DNA of 64,000 nucleotides from Roseomonas sp. (GTDB lineage Bacteria; Pseudomonadota; Alphaproteobacteria; Acetobacterales; Acetobacteraceae): NCBI GenBank assembly GCA_020249775.1, contig JADCFA010000008.1, positions 186,001 to 250,000 of the forward strand, read 5' to 3'. Shown piece by piece: positions 41,291 to 51,287 of this stretch (position 1 is its first letter; each line of letters starts with the position of its first letter). The notes under the pieces were generated by a model. It saw only the letters and a program-made list of their open reading frames with translations, ran no database searches and was not told where the DNA came from. The position numbers and the translations under genes were made by a program.

Positions 41291-43360
41291 TCAGAGCGAC
41301 CCCACGGTGCGAATGCGCGCCCGCGGATGGATTTCAGTATGCGCCAATACGGGGGTAGAGGGGCGGAAGCGCTCTACAATGGCACGCACATGGGCACGAA
41401 TTGTCCCCGAACAGACCAGCACGGGCTGTTCGCCCATGGCATTAGCCTGATCGAAAACATCGCGCAGCTTTTGCATGAACTCGGAAAGCTTGGACGGCGC
41501 CATGGCCAGCTGCCGATCATCGGCTGGGCCAATCAGCGCTTCGGTGAAGGCCACTTCCCAATCCGCGGATAGCGTGATCATCGGTACATAGCCCTGTGGG
41601 CCACGCGCCGCATCTGAAAGCTGGCGCGCCAGACGCTGGCGCACAATGGCCAGAATGGCGGCGACCGTACGTGCTCCCGCAGCATTGGCTTCCTGAATCC
41701 CCTCCAGGATGGTGGGGAGATCGCGAATGGAAACGCGTTCCGCAAGCAGGCTTTGCAAAATACGCTGAATGCCCCCAACGCCAATCGGCTGCGGCACCAG
41801 ATCGGTTACCAGCTTTTTCTGTTCCCCCGGCAAATCATCCAGCAATTTCTGCGTCTCCGCGAAGGAGAGCAATTCAGCCATGAATTCACGCACGATTTCA
41901 GTGATATGCGTCGCAACAACACCTGCGCAATCCACCACGGTGCAGCCGCGTGCCAGTGCTTCCTCACGCCGGGACTCATCCACCCATAGCGCGGGCAGGC
42001 CGAAGGTTGGCTCCACGCAACGCTCACCTGGCATATCGGGCGCTCCGCCGGATGGATCTATCGCCAGCAGCATGGGGTGGCGCAATTGTCCTCGGCCGGC
42101 CTCAATCTCCTTTACCTTGATGACATAAGTATCGGAGGGCAAGGCCAGATTATCCTGTATGCGCACGGAAGGCAGCACAAAGCCCATTTCCTGCGCGATG
42201 GTGCGGCGAAGCCCCTTGATCTGTTCCGTGAGCCGCGGTGCTTCACCCGCCGCCAGCGAAAGCAGGCCATAGCCCAATTCCAGCCGCAGCAAGTCCATCT
42301 TGAGCGTTTCGCTGATGGGTAAATCTGCTTCGGGCATGGGCAGAGGCGGTGCGCGCGCCGCGATTTCGCGTTGCTGTTGCGCTTGCGTCAGCCGCCATGC
42401 CGCGAAACCCGCTGCCCCACCCAGCGCCAGGAAGGGCAGGAAGGGCATTCCCGGCATCAGCGCCATAATGCCCGAAGCGCCGGCGGCAATCGCCAGCGGC
42501 TTCGGACTTGAGGCTAATTGCTCGATCAATGCCTGATCCGCGGTGCCTTCCGTACTGCCCTTGGTGACCACGATACCGGCGGCGACCGAAACCAGCAGGG
42601 CCGGGATTTGCGTTACCAGCCCATCGCCAACCGTCAGCATGGAGAAAGTCGTTATGGCATCGCCAAAGCTCAAACCATGGCGACCGATACCAATCGCTAT
42701 GCCGCCAACCAGATTGATGGCAGTGATGATCAGCCCCGCAATGGCATCGCCGCGTACGAACTTCGCGGCACCATCCATGGCACCATAAAAGCCGGTTTCC
42801 GCTTCCAATTCCTTGCGCCGGGACCGCGCCTGGTTTTCGTCAATCAGCCCGGCCGAAAGATCAGCGTCAATCGCCATCTGCTTGCCGGGCATGGCATCCA
42901 GGCTGAAACGCGCCGCGACTTCGGCGATGCGCCCGCTGCCCTTGGTAATGACGACGAAATTCACGATCAGCAGGATGAAGAAGACGATCAGGCCCACCAC
43001 CACATCGCCACCCATCAGGAAGCCACCGAAGGCGGAAATCACATGGCCCGCGGATTCCGGCCCTTCATGCCCATGGGTCAGAATGATGCGTGTGGTCGCC
43101 ACATTCAGCGCCAGGCGCAAAAGCGTCGTCAGCAGCAGCAATGTCGGGAAGGATGTGAAATCTAGCGGGCGCTGCAAGAAAAGCGACGTCATCAAGACAA
43201 GAATGGACAGGGTGATGGACACCGCGAGCCCAAGATCAAGCAGCAGCGTGGGCAGTGGAACAACCAGAACAACAAGCAAGAGCGCAACACCAAGCGCCAG
43301 CGTCACATCATTGCCGGGCTGAGCCCGACGCAACCAGGACGGAATGACTGTTTCTGACAC
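41291..43360 (-). CDS. flhA: Flagellar export protein FlhA
   Basis: GSGRIAEVAARFSLDAMPGKQMAIDADLSAGLIDENQARSRRKELEAETGFYGAMDGAAKFVRGDAIAG. Confidence 0.98.
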   Translation of the reverse strand: MSETVIPSWLRRAQPGNDVTLALGVALLLVVLVVPLPTLLLDLGLAVSITLSILVLMTSLFLQRPLDFTSFPTLLLLTTLLRLALNVATTRIILTHGHEGPESAGHVISAFGGFLMGGDVVVGLIVFFILLIVNFVVITKGSGRIAEVAARFSLDAMPGKQMAIDADLSAGLIDENQARSRRKELEAETGFYGAMDGAAKFVRGDAIAGLIITAINLVGGIAIGIGRHGLSFGDAITTFSMLTVGDGLVTQIPALLVSVAAGIVVTKGSTEGTADQALIEQLASSPKPLAIAAGASGIMALMPGMPFLPFLALGGAAGFAAWRLTQAQQQREIAARAPPLPMPEADLPISETLKMDLLRLELGYGLLSLAAGEAPRLTEQIKGLRRTIAQEMGFVLPSVRIQDNLALPSDTYVIKVKEIEAGRGQLRHPMLLAIDPSGGAPDMPGERCVEPTFGLPALWVDESRREEALARGCTVVDCAGVVATHITEIVREFMAELLSFAETQKLLDDLPGEQKKLVTDLVPQPIGVGGIQRILQSLLAERVSIRDLPTILEGIQEANAAGARTVAAILAIVRQRLARQLSDAARGPQGYVPMITLSADWEVAFTEALIGPADDRQLAMAPSKLSEFMQKLRDVFDQANAMGEQPVLVCSGTIRAHVRAIVERFRPSTPVLAHTEIHPRARIRTVGSL

Positions 43361-43365
43361 GCGCG

Positions 43366-44790
43366 TCAGTCAGCCACGGCCGTTACCGGCATCTGCCCCG
43401 GGATGGGCGGCACCGAAACGCCTGCGGCGCGGTATTCGTGAAGCTTGTTGCGCAATGTACGGATAGAAATGCCAAGCATCTCCGCCGCGCGGGTGCGATT
43501 GCCAAGACAGTGGGAGAGGGTTTCAAGGATCAATTCGCGCTCCACCTCTTCCATACGGCGCCCCACCAAGACCGAAGCGCCGCGCGATGCGGGGGCCGGC
43601 ATGGCGGCTGGCGCCTGAGGCAGCGGAGATGGGGGTGGCGCCATGTCAGGCATCGCCGCTGTGACGGGAGCGGCCATGGCAACCGCCGATGTCGGCGTCA
43701 TCAATTCAATCGCATCGGGCCCGATCACGCTGCCTTCGGCCAAAAGCACGGCGCGGTGGATGGCGTTTTCCAACTCGCGCACATTGCCCGGCCAGGGATG
43801 GCTGAGCAGCATGGTCTCGGCCTCCGGCCCAAGCGGACGTTGCGGCAGTCCATTTGCATGCGCGTAGCGTTCGGCGAAATAGCGTGCGAGCGGCAGGATA
43901 TCGGCGGGCCGTTCACGCAGCGCCGGAATGCGTAACCTTACCACGGCCAGGCGGAAATAAAGGTCTTCGCGGAAGCGGCCCTTGGCAACTTCGGCCTGAA
44001 GGTCGCGATGCGTGGCGGCCAGGATTCGCACGTCAACGCGGATGGGCGCGGTGCCCCCCAGCCGATCAATTTCACGTTCCTGCAGGGCGCGAAGAATCTT
44101 GGCCTGCAGCCGCGGGTCCATTTCGCCGATTTCATCCAGCAGCAGCGTGCCGCCATTGGCCTGTTCGAATTTGCCCTTGCGTGCCGCCACAGCGCCGGAA
44201 AAGGCGCCCTTCTCATGGCCGAACAACTCACTTTCCAGCAGCGCTTCCGGCAGCGCCGCGCAATTCAGCGCGACAAAGGGGCCATTGGCGCGACGCGATG
44301 CCGCGTGCATATGCCGCGCCAGCACTTCCTTGCCCGTGCCGCTCTCCCCGGTGATCAGCACCGAAGCATCGGCGCGCGCGATCTGCGTGGCACGATCCAA
44401 TAGCGCCACCATGGTCGGGTCTTTAACGACGGGCTTATCCGCCTCACCAGCCACCGTCTGCAGCATGGCGGCGATGAGTTCCGCATCAGGCGGCAGCGGC
44501 AGGAATTCCTTGGCGCCGGCACGAATGGCGCGCACCGCCGCATCCGCATCATTTGGCCGCCCGCAGGCAATAACAGGGCAGGCGATGCGTTCTTCCGCCA
44601 AACAGGCGATCAGCCAACCGACATCATGCGTCACATCACAAAGAACAAGATCGGCCCCTTCCGCGCGCAACCGCGCAAGGCCGGCGGCGGCACCTTCGGC
44701 AACGGTCAGGCGCGCTCCGCGCGCCACGGCAATACGTGCGGCCTGGCCGAGCTCGGCTTCGAGTGAGCCGATGATCAGGACGCGCGCCAT
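43366..44790 (-). CDS. Sigma54-dependent activator, FlbD-like
   Basis: [28 protein letters not shown] loop, C-terminal Fis-type HTH; divergent N-terminal receiver-like domain. Confidence 0.92.
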   Translation of the reverse strand: MARVLIIGSLEAELGQAARIAVARGARLTVAEGAAAGLARLRAEGADLVLCDVTHDVGWLIACLAEERIACPVIACGRPNDADAAVRAIRAGAKEFLPLPPDAELIAAMLQTVAGEADKPVVKDPTMVALLDRATQIARADASVLITGESGTGKEVLARHMHAASRRANGPFVALNCAALPEALLESELFGHEKGAFSGAVAARKGKFEQANGGTLLLDEIGEMDPRLQAKILRALQEREIDRLGGTAPIRVDVRILAATHRDLQAEVAKGRFREDLYFRLAVVRLRIPALRERPADILPLARYFAERYAHANGLPQRPLGPEAETMLLSHPWPGNVRELENAIHRAVLLAEGSVIGPDAIELMTPTSAVAMAAPVTAAMPDMAPPPSPLPQAPAAMPAPASRGASVLVGRRMEEVERELILETLSHCLGNRTRAAEMLGISIRTLRNKLHEYRAAGVSVPPIPGQMPVTAVAD

Positions 44791-44791
44791 C

Positions 44792-45118
44792 TTAGCCGCC
44801 GCGATCCGATTTCACGATTTCCGTCATGGTGATGCCAAGGCGATTGTCGTCCACCATCACCACTTCGCCACGCGCGACCAGGCGATTATTCACATAGATA
44901 TCCACCGCCTCACCCAGGCGGCGATCGAGCTCCACCACAGCGCCGCGGCCAAGCTTCAGCAATTGGCTGACCTGCATGGTGGCGCGGCCCAGCACCGCGC
45001 TGATCTGCACCGGAATGTCATAGACAGCATCCAGATCTCGCATGGCGCCGCTCGCACTTTGCGGGCGCTGATCCTGCTCCGGCGGTGCCATGGCTTCGAA
45101 GTTGTCCGATCCACTCAT
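44792..45118 (-). CDS. fliN: Flagellar motor switch protein FliN
   Basis: [70 protein letters not shown]. Confidence 0.95.
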   Translation of the reverse strand: MSGSDNFEAMAPPEQDQRPQSASGAMRDLDAVYDIPVQISAVLGRATMQVSQLLKLGRGAVVELDRRLGEAVDIYVNNRLVARGEVVMVDDNRLGITMTEIVKSDRGG

Positions 45119-45186
45119 ATCATTTTGTCCTAAAGCTTTGGGCCTTCCGAAGGCTGGCCGGTTTCAGATAAAGGGCCAGCACCAGA

Positions 45187-45849
45187 TCACCCTTTTTGAA
45201 GATCAGGTTCAAGGTCAAGGCCAGCGGCGCTGAGCGCCTCGGCAATCGCGGCGCGGCGTTTGGCAAGATCGAATTCAGCGCCCCCCCCCTGCCAGACCGC
45301 GCGCGCATCACCGAGGCCAATAGCGGGATCCGCCACCAGCGTGACGGAAAGATCGCCAACCAGAGCGCGTACTTCCTCGATCAGGGCGGGGCTAAGGTGC
45401 AAATGCGCTTCCGGCAGAAAGGCGAGTGCCGGGCGCAGCCTTTCCGCAAAATCGGCGACCAGGGCGGCACTTTGCTGGGCGGCAAGCCCCGGCAAAGCCG
45501 CATCCAGCATGGCCAAGGCCACGCGCGCCACACCTCTGCAGGCTTCGGTGGCGATGTCAGCCGATGCCTGCTGACTGGCGGCAAGGCTTTTGGCGATCTG
45601 GGCCAGGCTTTCCGCTGCGTGATGCGCAGCTTCCTGCGTCATGGAAGCGCGGCCGGCGGCAAAGCCATCCTCTCGTGCGGATGCCGCCACAGCACGCAGC
45701 GTTTCCTCCATGGGATCAGGTTCGGGCGGCGGCGGTGGCATCCGGGCCGCTTCTTCCCTTGCCGCGTCCAGCGCTTCAATCAGCGATGTGGGCGCAAATT
45801 CACGTAGAAGGGCAAGCCGCGAGACCGGGGTAAAGCCTTCCGACATCAA
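45187..45849 (-). CDS. FliH-like flagellar assembly protein
   Basis: Position between fliG and fli[36 protein letters not shown] and [18 protein letters not shown]. Confidence 0.75.
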   Translation of the reverse strand: MMSEGFTPVSRLALLREFAPTSLIEALDAAREEAARMPPPPPEPDPMEETLRAVAASAREDGFAAGRASMTQEAAHHAAESLAQIAKSLAASQQASADIATEACRGVARVALAMLDAALPGLAAQQSAALVADFAERLRPALAFLPEAHLHLSPALIEEVRALVGDLSVTLVADPAIGLGDARAVWQGGGAEFDLAKRRAAIAEALSAAGLDLEPDLQKG

Positions 45850-46844
45850 TACACCATCTCGTCTTCACGCCCTTCCTGGAGCGTGATCTGGCCCTGCGCG
45901 GCCAGGTCCTTCGCCATCACAACCACGGCGGCCTGCGCCTCATCAACGTCACGCAGCCTGACCGGGCCAAGATTGGCAAGGTCTTCCTTGAACATCTTGC
46001 CGGCGCGTTCACTCATGTTCTTGAAGAAAAGATCGCGCAGATTTTCTGATGAGCCCTTGAGCGCAAGCAGCAACTGTTCCTTCGGAACGCTGCGGATCAG
46101 CACCTGCACACCCTGGCTATCCAGACGTACAAGATCATCGAAGGTGAACATCAACGCACGGATGCGCTCAGCGGCGTCACGATTACGCTCTTCCAGCGCG
46201 GCCAGGATACGGGATTCGGACTGGCGGTCCAGATTATTGAAGATTTCCGCCATCATTTCATGCGCATCGCGGCGCTGTGCGCGGGCAAGATTAGACATGA
46301 ATTCGGCCTTCAAGGTCTTTTCCACGCCTTCCAGCGCTTCCTTCTGCACACTCTCCATGCGCAGCATTCGCATGACCACTTCCATGGCAAAACTTTCCGG
46401 CAGCATGGATAGCACGCGCGCCGCATGTTCCGACTTCACCTTGGTCAGCACCACCGCCACTGTCTGGGGGTATTCGTTCTTGAGGTAGTTTGCCAGCACC
46501 GCCTCATTCACATTGCCAAGTTTGTCCCACATGGTCCGGCCGGCTGGCCCCCGGATTTCTTCCATGATCTGCGAAACGCGTTCCCGCGGCAGGGTGCGCA
46601 GCAACATGCGTTCTGTGGTTTCCCAAGTGCCGACAAGATTGCCCGTCTGGCCGATGGAATCCGTGAATTCGCGGGCCAGATCCTCAACCGCCGAAGCCGA
46701 AACCGTGCCAAGGCTGGCCATGGCCTGAGAAATATCGCGGATCTCATCCTCATGCATCATCGCGAAAAGCTTGGAGGCATGCTCCTCACCAACCGCCAGC
46801 ATAAAGGTTGCGGCCTTTTGCGGGCCCGTCATTTTACCGCTCAT
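45846..46844 (-). CDS. fliG: Flagellar motor switch protein FliG
   Basis: [26 protein letters not shown]...[22 protein letters not shown]. Confidence 0.97.
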   Translation of the reverse strand: MSGKMTGPQKAATFMLAVGEEHASKLFAMMHEDEIRDISQAMASLGTVSASAVEDLAREFTDSIGQTGNLVGTWETTERMLLRTLPRERVSQIMEEIRGPAGRTMWDKLGNVNEAVLANYLKNEYPQTVAVVLTKVKSEHAARVLSMLPESFAMEVVMRMLRMESVQKEALEGVEKTLKAEFMSNLARAQRRDAHEMMAEIFNNLDRQSESRILAALEERNRDAAERIRALMFTFDDLVRLDSQGVQVLIRSVPKEQLLLALKGSSENLRDLFFKNMSERAGKMFKEDLANLGPVRLRDVDEAQAAVVVMAKDLAAQGQITLQEGREDEMVY

Positions 46845-48478
46845 GCCGGTTCCTCCGGCGGGGCTATCCAGCGCCTGATCACGTTAAGCGATTGTTCTGG
46901 GTTGCTATCCACCAATTCCTGCAGGCGATTGATGGATGAAGCACGCATCTGGCCCTGCACCATGGCAAGGGTGATCATGCCGTCTTGTTCAGCACCAGGA
47001 GCCCCGGTTACCGCCGGCAGGCCACCGCCACCCCCCCCCGTAAGTGCCGCGGCACCCGCCGCCCCAGCAAGCGCGCCACCCGGTCCCGGTTTCGCCAGCG
47101 TAACCAGACGCCGAACGGCGGGACGCCCCAACAGAAGAATGGCAATCAGCGCGACCAGGGCAAACAGCGCGCTTTCCACAATGCGCGCAACGGTCGAGGA
47201 GGTGAAGGCGATATCAAAGAAACCGCGTTCGCCGCTGTCTGTCGGCAAGGGCGGCTCAGCGAAACGCATCGCAACCACCTCCACCTTATCGCCCCGACGC
47301 TCATCGAAGCCTACCGAACTGCGGACCAAGGTCGCGATACGTGCCAATTCTTCAGGCGAGCGTTCACGATATTGCGGCGGGCCATTGGCCTGAGGCTCCC
47401 AAACGCCGTCCACCAGCACACCGATGCTGATCCGTCGGATGATGGGCTGATCGCGGGTCGTGCTGCGTGTGGTGCGCCCGATCTCGAAATTGGTGGTCTC
47501 TTCCTGGCGGTTCTCCTGCGTACTGCCGGGGGTATTTTCATTACCGGGCAGGTTGTTCTGCACCGTTGTCGGCGCCGGCTCTGAACCGCGTGAGCTTTCC
47601 TGTACGCTCTGCTGGCTGCGCGCCACCTGATTATCGGGGTCGAAGCGTTCTTCCGTAATCTGGACGCGGTCAAAATCCATATCCACTGAGGCTTCGGCTC
47701 TTACGCGCCCAGGGCCAAGGCTGCGTTCCAGCATTTCTTCAACCGAACGCGCCAGCCGCAATTCCTGACCACGCCGTATTTCATCATGAGAAGCCGCCGC
47801 TGCCGGCCCGGAAAGCGCCTGCCCGCCGCGCGCCAGAAGCGCTCCGCGGGAATCAACAATGGAAACATTTTGCGGCCGCAAGCCAGGGACAGCGGTCGAG
47901 ACCAGATGCAGCACGGCCTGAATCGCTTCACGGTCCAGGCGCTGCGCACCTTGCATGGTCAGCATAACGGATGCCTGCGCATCGCCACGTTCACGCGAGA
48001 AGGCTTCACGCCGCGGCAGCACCAAATGCACCCGCGCCGATCGCACCCCAGCAAGGGAGGATATGCTGCGCGCCAATTCGCCTTCCATGGCGCGCACCCT
48101 GTTCATATCCTGCTGGAAGGGCGTGGTCGTCAGACTTTCACTGCGATCAAATATTTCGTAGCCGACATTACCACCGGCCGGCAGGCCTTCGCGAGCAAGC
48201 GAAAGCCGCACCCGCCCCACCTGATCATCCGGCACCATAATCCGCGTGCCATTTCCTTCAACGCGATACGGGACTTTGGCGCGATCCAGCGCCGCGATTA
48301 CCTGCCCGGCATCGCGCTGATCAAGATCAGCGTAGAGCAAGCCCATGACCGGTTGGCTCGCCCGAATAACGAGCCAGACCAAAAGCCCAAGGACCAGAAG
48401 CGCTGTCCCAACCAAGGCCCCCAAGCGCCACATGCCCAAGGCACGCAATTGAGCGACGAAATTCCCCATCACCCCCAA
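46841..48478 (-). CDS. fliF: Flagellar MS-ring protein FliF
   Basis: [66 protein letters not shown]. Confidence 0.97.
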   Translation of the reverse strand: MGVMGNFVAQLRALGMWRLGALVGTALLVLGLLVWLVIRASQPVMGLLYADLDQRDAGQVIAALDRAKVPYRVEGNGTRIMVPDDQVGRVRLSLAREGLPAGGNVGYEIFDRSESLTTTPFQQDMNRVRAMEGELARSISSLAGVRSARVHLVLPRREAFSRERGDAQASVMLTMQGAQRLDREAIQAVLHLVSTAVPGLRPQNVSIVDSRGALLARGGQALSGPAAAASHDEIRRGQELRLARSVEEMLERSLGPGRVRAEASVDMDFDRVQITEERFDPDNQVARSQQSVQESSRGSEPAPTTVQNNLPGNENTPGSTQENRQEETTNFEIGRTTRSTTRDQPIIRRISIGVLVDGVWEPQANGPPQYRERSPEELARIATLVRSSVGFDERRGDKVEVVAMRFAEPPLPTDSGERGFFDIAFTSSTVARIVESALFALVALIAILLLGRPAVRRLVTLAKPGPGGALAGAAGAAALTGGGGGGLPAVTGAPGAEQDGMITLAMVQGQMRASSINRLQELVDSNPEQSLNVIRRWIAPPEEPA

Positions 48479-48824
48479 CCCTCTTTACCAAGCGTCCCCC
48501 GGGCCGAAACCCCGCCTGGAACATACTCATACACCATGATAGGCAAAAAATTCCTCAAGGAAGAGGAAAATACAAGAATCAAGCATTTGTCAAAGGTAAT
48601 ATTGTCTCTTTTTTGATGAGGGCGATAAAGTGACGATTTTTAGATGGCTGGCATGGTGTCGCACAACCAAAAAGCGGCATCGTACAGTTGAATGCCACCA
48701 ATAGTCAGTAAAGCGTAAATTTTAGAATGGTGATTTCCGCTTGGCTCGATCCTTCGTGGTGGCGGCGCGCTGCTGCCACCCCGAGAGGCTCAAATCCGGC
48801 CAGCGTGTTCCGCCCTCAATTCGC

Positions 48825-49475
48825 TCAACTCACACTCCGCAGCCTGTCGAAGCCGGCCTTTAGTTGACCCAGTAGTAATTGCAGGTCGTTGCCCAGCTTC
48901 TCCGCCCCTGTCACCGTGCCGATGGTCGTAAAGGGCAGCGTTTCAGTCTTGCCGCCCAAACCAATGCCGGTCACGCTGACGCTATATGCGCCATCCGGCA
49001 TGGCCGACCCATTGTTATCCTTGCCATTCCAAGACCAGGTGGTGGGTGAATTGCCAAGCGGCACCGTTTCCTGGCGTATGATTGTATTGCCGTTGCCCCT
49101 GACAGTGATCTGGGCCGACTGAGACGTCCCGGCCGCTGGCAATTTCAGCGCCCCCGTCCCGCCTTGCAGGGCGATCTTTTCCGACTCTACCTCAACCTTC
49201 TTGCCGATCAGTGGTGCGCTCGCTGTAAGCTGAGCTGCCTGTTCCAGACTGATCAGTTGTTGCAGGTTCTGGTTCATAGCAATCTGCTGCTCGACCGAAG
49301 CAAACTGCACCAATTGATTGGTCATCTGATTGGTATCCAAGGGATCGGTCGGACTTTGATTCTTGATCTGCGTAGTGAGCAGCGTGAGGAAGGTGTTGAA
49401 ATCCCCAGCAAGCTGCGGGCTTTGCATCGTACTGGTGGCGGCAGTGGCGGAAAGGCTAGAAATTGAAGAGGACAT
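48825..49475 (-). CDS. flgD: Flagellar hook assembly protein FlgD
   Basis: DFNTFLTLLTTQIKNQSPTDPLDTNQMTNQLVQFASVEQQIAMNQNLQQL. Confidence 0.95.
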   Translation of the reverse strand: MSSSISSLSATAATSTMQSPQLAGDFNTFLTLLTTQIKNQSPTDPLDTNQMTNQLVQFASVEQQIAMNQNLQQLISLEQAAQLTASAPLIGKKVEVESEKIALQGGTGALKLPAAGTSQSAQITVRGNGNTIIRQETVPLGNSPTTWSWNGKDNNGSAMPDGAYSVSVTGIGLGGKTETLPFTTIGTVTGAEKLGNDLQLLLGQLKAGFDRLRSVS

Positions 49476-49489
49476 GGTTCGGTTTCCGT

Positions 49490-51013
49490 TCAGACAGCGA
49501 TGTCAAGCAAGGAGTTAGCGGCTCGCGCCGGTGGCGGCACTGCCCCATTGGGCCTTTCGGCTTCGATGCCGCCAAAGGCGTTGGAGAAACGATTGCCTCC
49601 CTGATGGGCGGCATGCTGCTGGTGCTGCTGGCGGCCCTGATCCGAGGCAAGAGAGAAGGAGAGCGAACGCGACGCATCGCCAAGCCCGGCCTGATTGAGC
49701 GCCCGGTCCAGCTCACGCTGGTCGCGCTGCAGCAAGGCGAGGGTTTCCGGCCTTTCGGCCACGATGCGGACCTGCCCGGCTTCCTTGCCCTGGCCAATGC
49801 TCACTTCAACACGGCCAAGCTCAACTGGATCGAGGGCGATTGTCAGAGCCTCATCCCCGCGGCCCAGCACCAGCGAAACCACCACCGGGGAAAGCTGGCG
49901 GGCCGGCGCGGGGGCCGAGAATTCACGCGCCGGGCTGCTGGCCACCGGCGCATCGGCGCGCTGCGGCATGCCATCTGGCCCCATAAAGCCGGGCGGCTGC
50001 ATCGGCAGGCCTTCCGCCCGCATCTCACCAGAAGGTTTGGCACCCGCGGCCGCAGAGGCTTCCACTGGGACAAGATGCAAAACCGCTTCCTTGGTTCCCC
50101 CCGTGACGACCGCCTTCATATCAGTCGCCGCCTCAATGTTACTCAGGGCCTTGGCAAGCAAGGATAAGGGCTCAGGGGGCTTGGCGGCTTCCAACGCCTC
50201 CTTGCCAGAGGCCGGCGGGGCGGATTTGCTTGCGCCCCCCGTGGGTTGCTGCAGGGACGGCGCCGCCTGCGATGCCGCCGCCTGACTGGGCGCTGCCGCG
50301 AGGGCGTTAGCGACGCCCTGCTGCTGATCCGTTGCGGTGACTGCCGCACCGCGCGAAGCCGCGCTCTGCTGCGCCGCCATCATTTGGCTCCGCAGTTGCT
50401 CCGCCCCAGGCGCTGCTTGCGCCTCGGCCTCCACTTGGGTGCCGGGCTGCGCCACCACCACACCGGCAGAAGCTTCGGGACCATCAGCGCCATCCGGCAA
50501 GCCGACCGCTGCCTGGGCCGCGAACGTGGCTGCTGCCGGCTGCGTCAGAACCAAGCTCGCCGATAAATCTGACGCCAGCGGGGCCAACTGCCCGGCAGTC
50601 GCTTCATTCGCGTCAGACCCGGTCAACAGAACATCGAAGGCCGCAGCGTCCGCGACTTCCTGGATATGCGCTGACTCCACCTGGGGCGCAGCGGCAACGG
50701 CATCAGCATCATTTTCGGCCCCAGCCCTGGCCGCGCTGGCGCCGGCCTGGGATGAGCCCGCCTCTGTTGTTTTGGTTTCCGCCGCTGCCCCGGCCCTGTT
50801 TGCCTGCTGCGCCGGCCGATCATCATCGCGCCGATCCGCCGAATGGGCCTCCATGCCGGGGCGGCCGGGCCGTTCCTCACCCTGGGGCGAAACAAGCGCT
50901 TCGCGCAGCCGGCCATGAAAGCCCGCCTCGTCCTTGGCGGCCTGACGCGCAGGCCCGCCAGGAGCGGGGTTCGAGGCAGGCTTGGGCTGCGGCACTGAAG
51001 CTGGATCCAACAT
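49490..51013 (-). CDS. Flagellar hook-length control protein FliK-like
   Basis: C-terminal LVLGRGDEALTIALDPVELGRVEVSIGQGKEAGQVRIVAERPETLALLQRDQRELDRALNQAGL; Ala/Gln-rich N-terminus. Confidence 0.9.
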   Translation of the reverse strand: MLDPASVPQPKPASNPAPGGPARQAAKDEAGFHGRLREALVSPQGEERPGRPGMEAHSADRRDDDRPAQQANRAGAAAETKTTEAGSSQAGASAARAGAENDADAVAAAPQVESAHIQEVADAAAFDVLLTGSDANEATAGQLAPLASDLSASLVLTQPAAATFAAQAAVGLPDGADGPEASAGVVVAQPGTQVEAEAQAAPGAEQLRSQMMAAQQSAASRGAAVTATDQQQGVANALAAAPSQAAASQAAPSLQQPTGGASKSAPPASGKEALEAAKPPEPLSLLAKALSNIEAATDMKAVVTGGTKEAVLHLVPVEASAAAGAKPSGEMRAEGLPMQPPGFMGPDGMPQRADAPVASSPAREFSAPAPARQLSPVVVSLVLGRGDEALTIALDPVELGRVEVSIGQGKEAGQVRIVAERPETLALLQRDQRELDRALNQAGLGDASRSLSFSLASDQGRQQHQQHAAHQGGNRFSNAFGGIEAERPNGAVPPPARAANSLLDIAV

Positions 51014-51058
51014 GCGGAATTCCAAATAAACGGTTTTCTCCGGCGCCTCCGACCCACC

Positions 51059-51074
51059 CGCAAGGCATTTTCCC
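51059..51074 (-). promoter_or_regulatory. Candidate sigma54 promoter upstream of fliK-like gene
   Basis: Reverse complement GGGAAAATGCCTTGCG: GG-N10-GC spacing with TTGC; about 46 nt before ATG 51013. Confidence 0.4.
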
Positions 51075-51146
51075 CACGAGTCAGCCGGACAAACCGCCGT
51101 ACAAGCCGGATTGAGCAAGGCGCGGGCCAGAAATTACCGGCGGTGA

Positions 51147-51165
51147 TGCGGCAGGAATTGCCGCA
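51147..51165. promoter_or_regulatory. Candidate activator-binding inverted repeat between divergent flagellar genes
   Basis: TGCGGCA-GGAAT-TGCCGCA perfect 7-bp arms. Confidence 0.45.
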
Positions 51166-51235
51166 AACTACGCAATACTTGCCGCGTGGCGGCGGATTCA
51201 GTCACTGATTCGCCATCCGTAACGGCCTTTCGCGT

Positions 51236-51251
51236 TGGCATGGCGTTTGCC
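51236..51251 (+). promoter_or_regulatory. Candidate sigma54 promoter of flgE operon
   Basis: TGGCATGGCGTTTGCC versus consensus TGGCACGNNNNTTGCA; 36 nt before flgE ATG at 51288. Confidence 0.75.
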
Positions 51252-51287
51252 TGTCCCGTGGAGACCTATTGTCTTGGAGCTTCCGCA

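Noticed and set aside
48567-48593. Possible sigma70 promoter for fliF (TTGACA ... TATTTT on minus strand)
   Set aside because: Spacer is only 15 bp and the region is generally AT-rich, so a chance match is likely.
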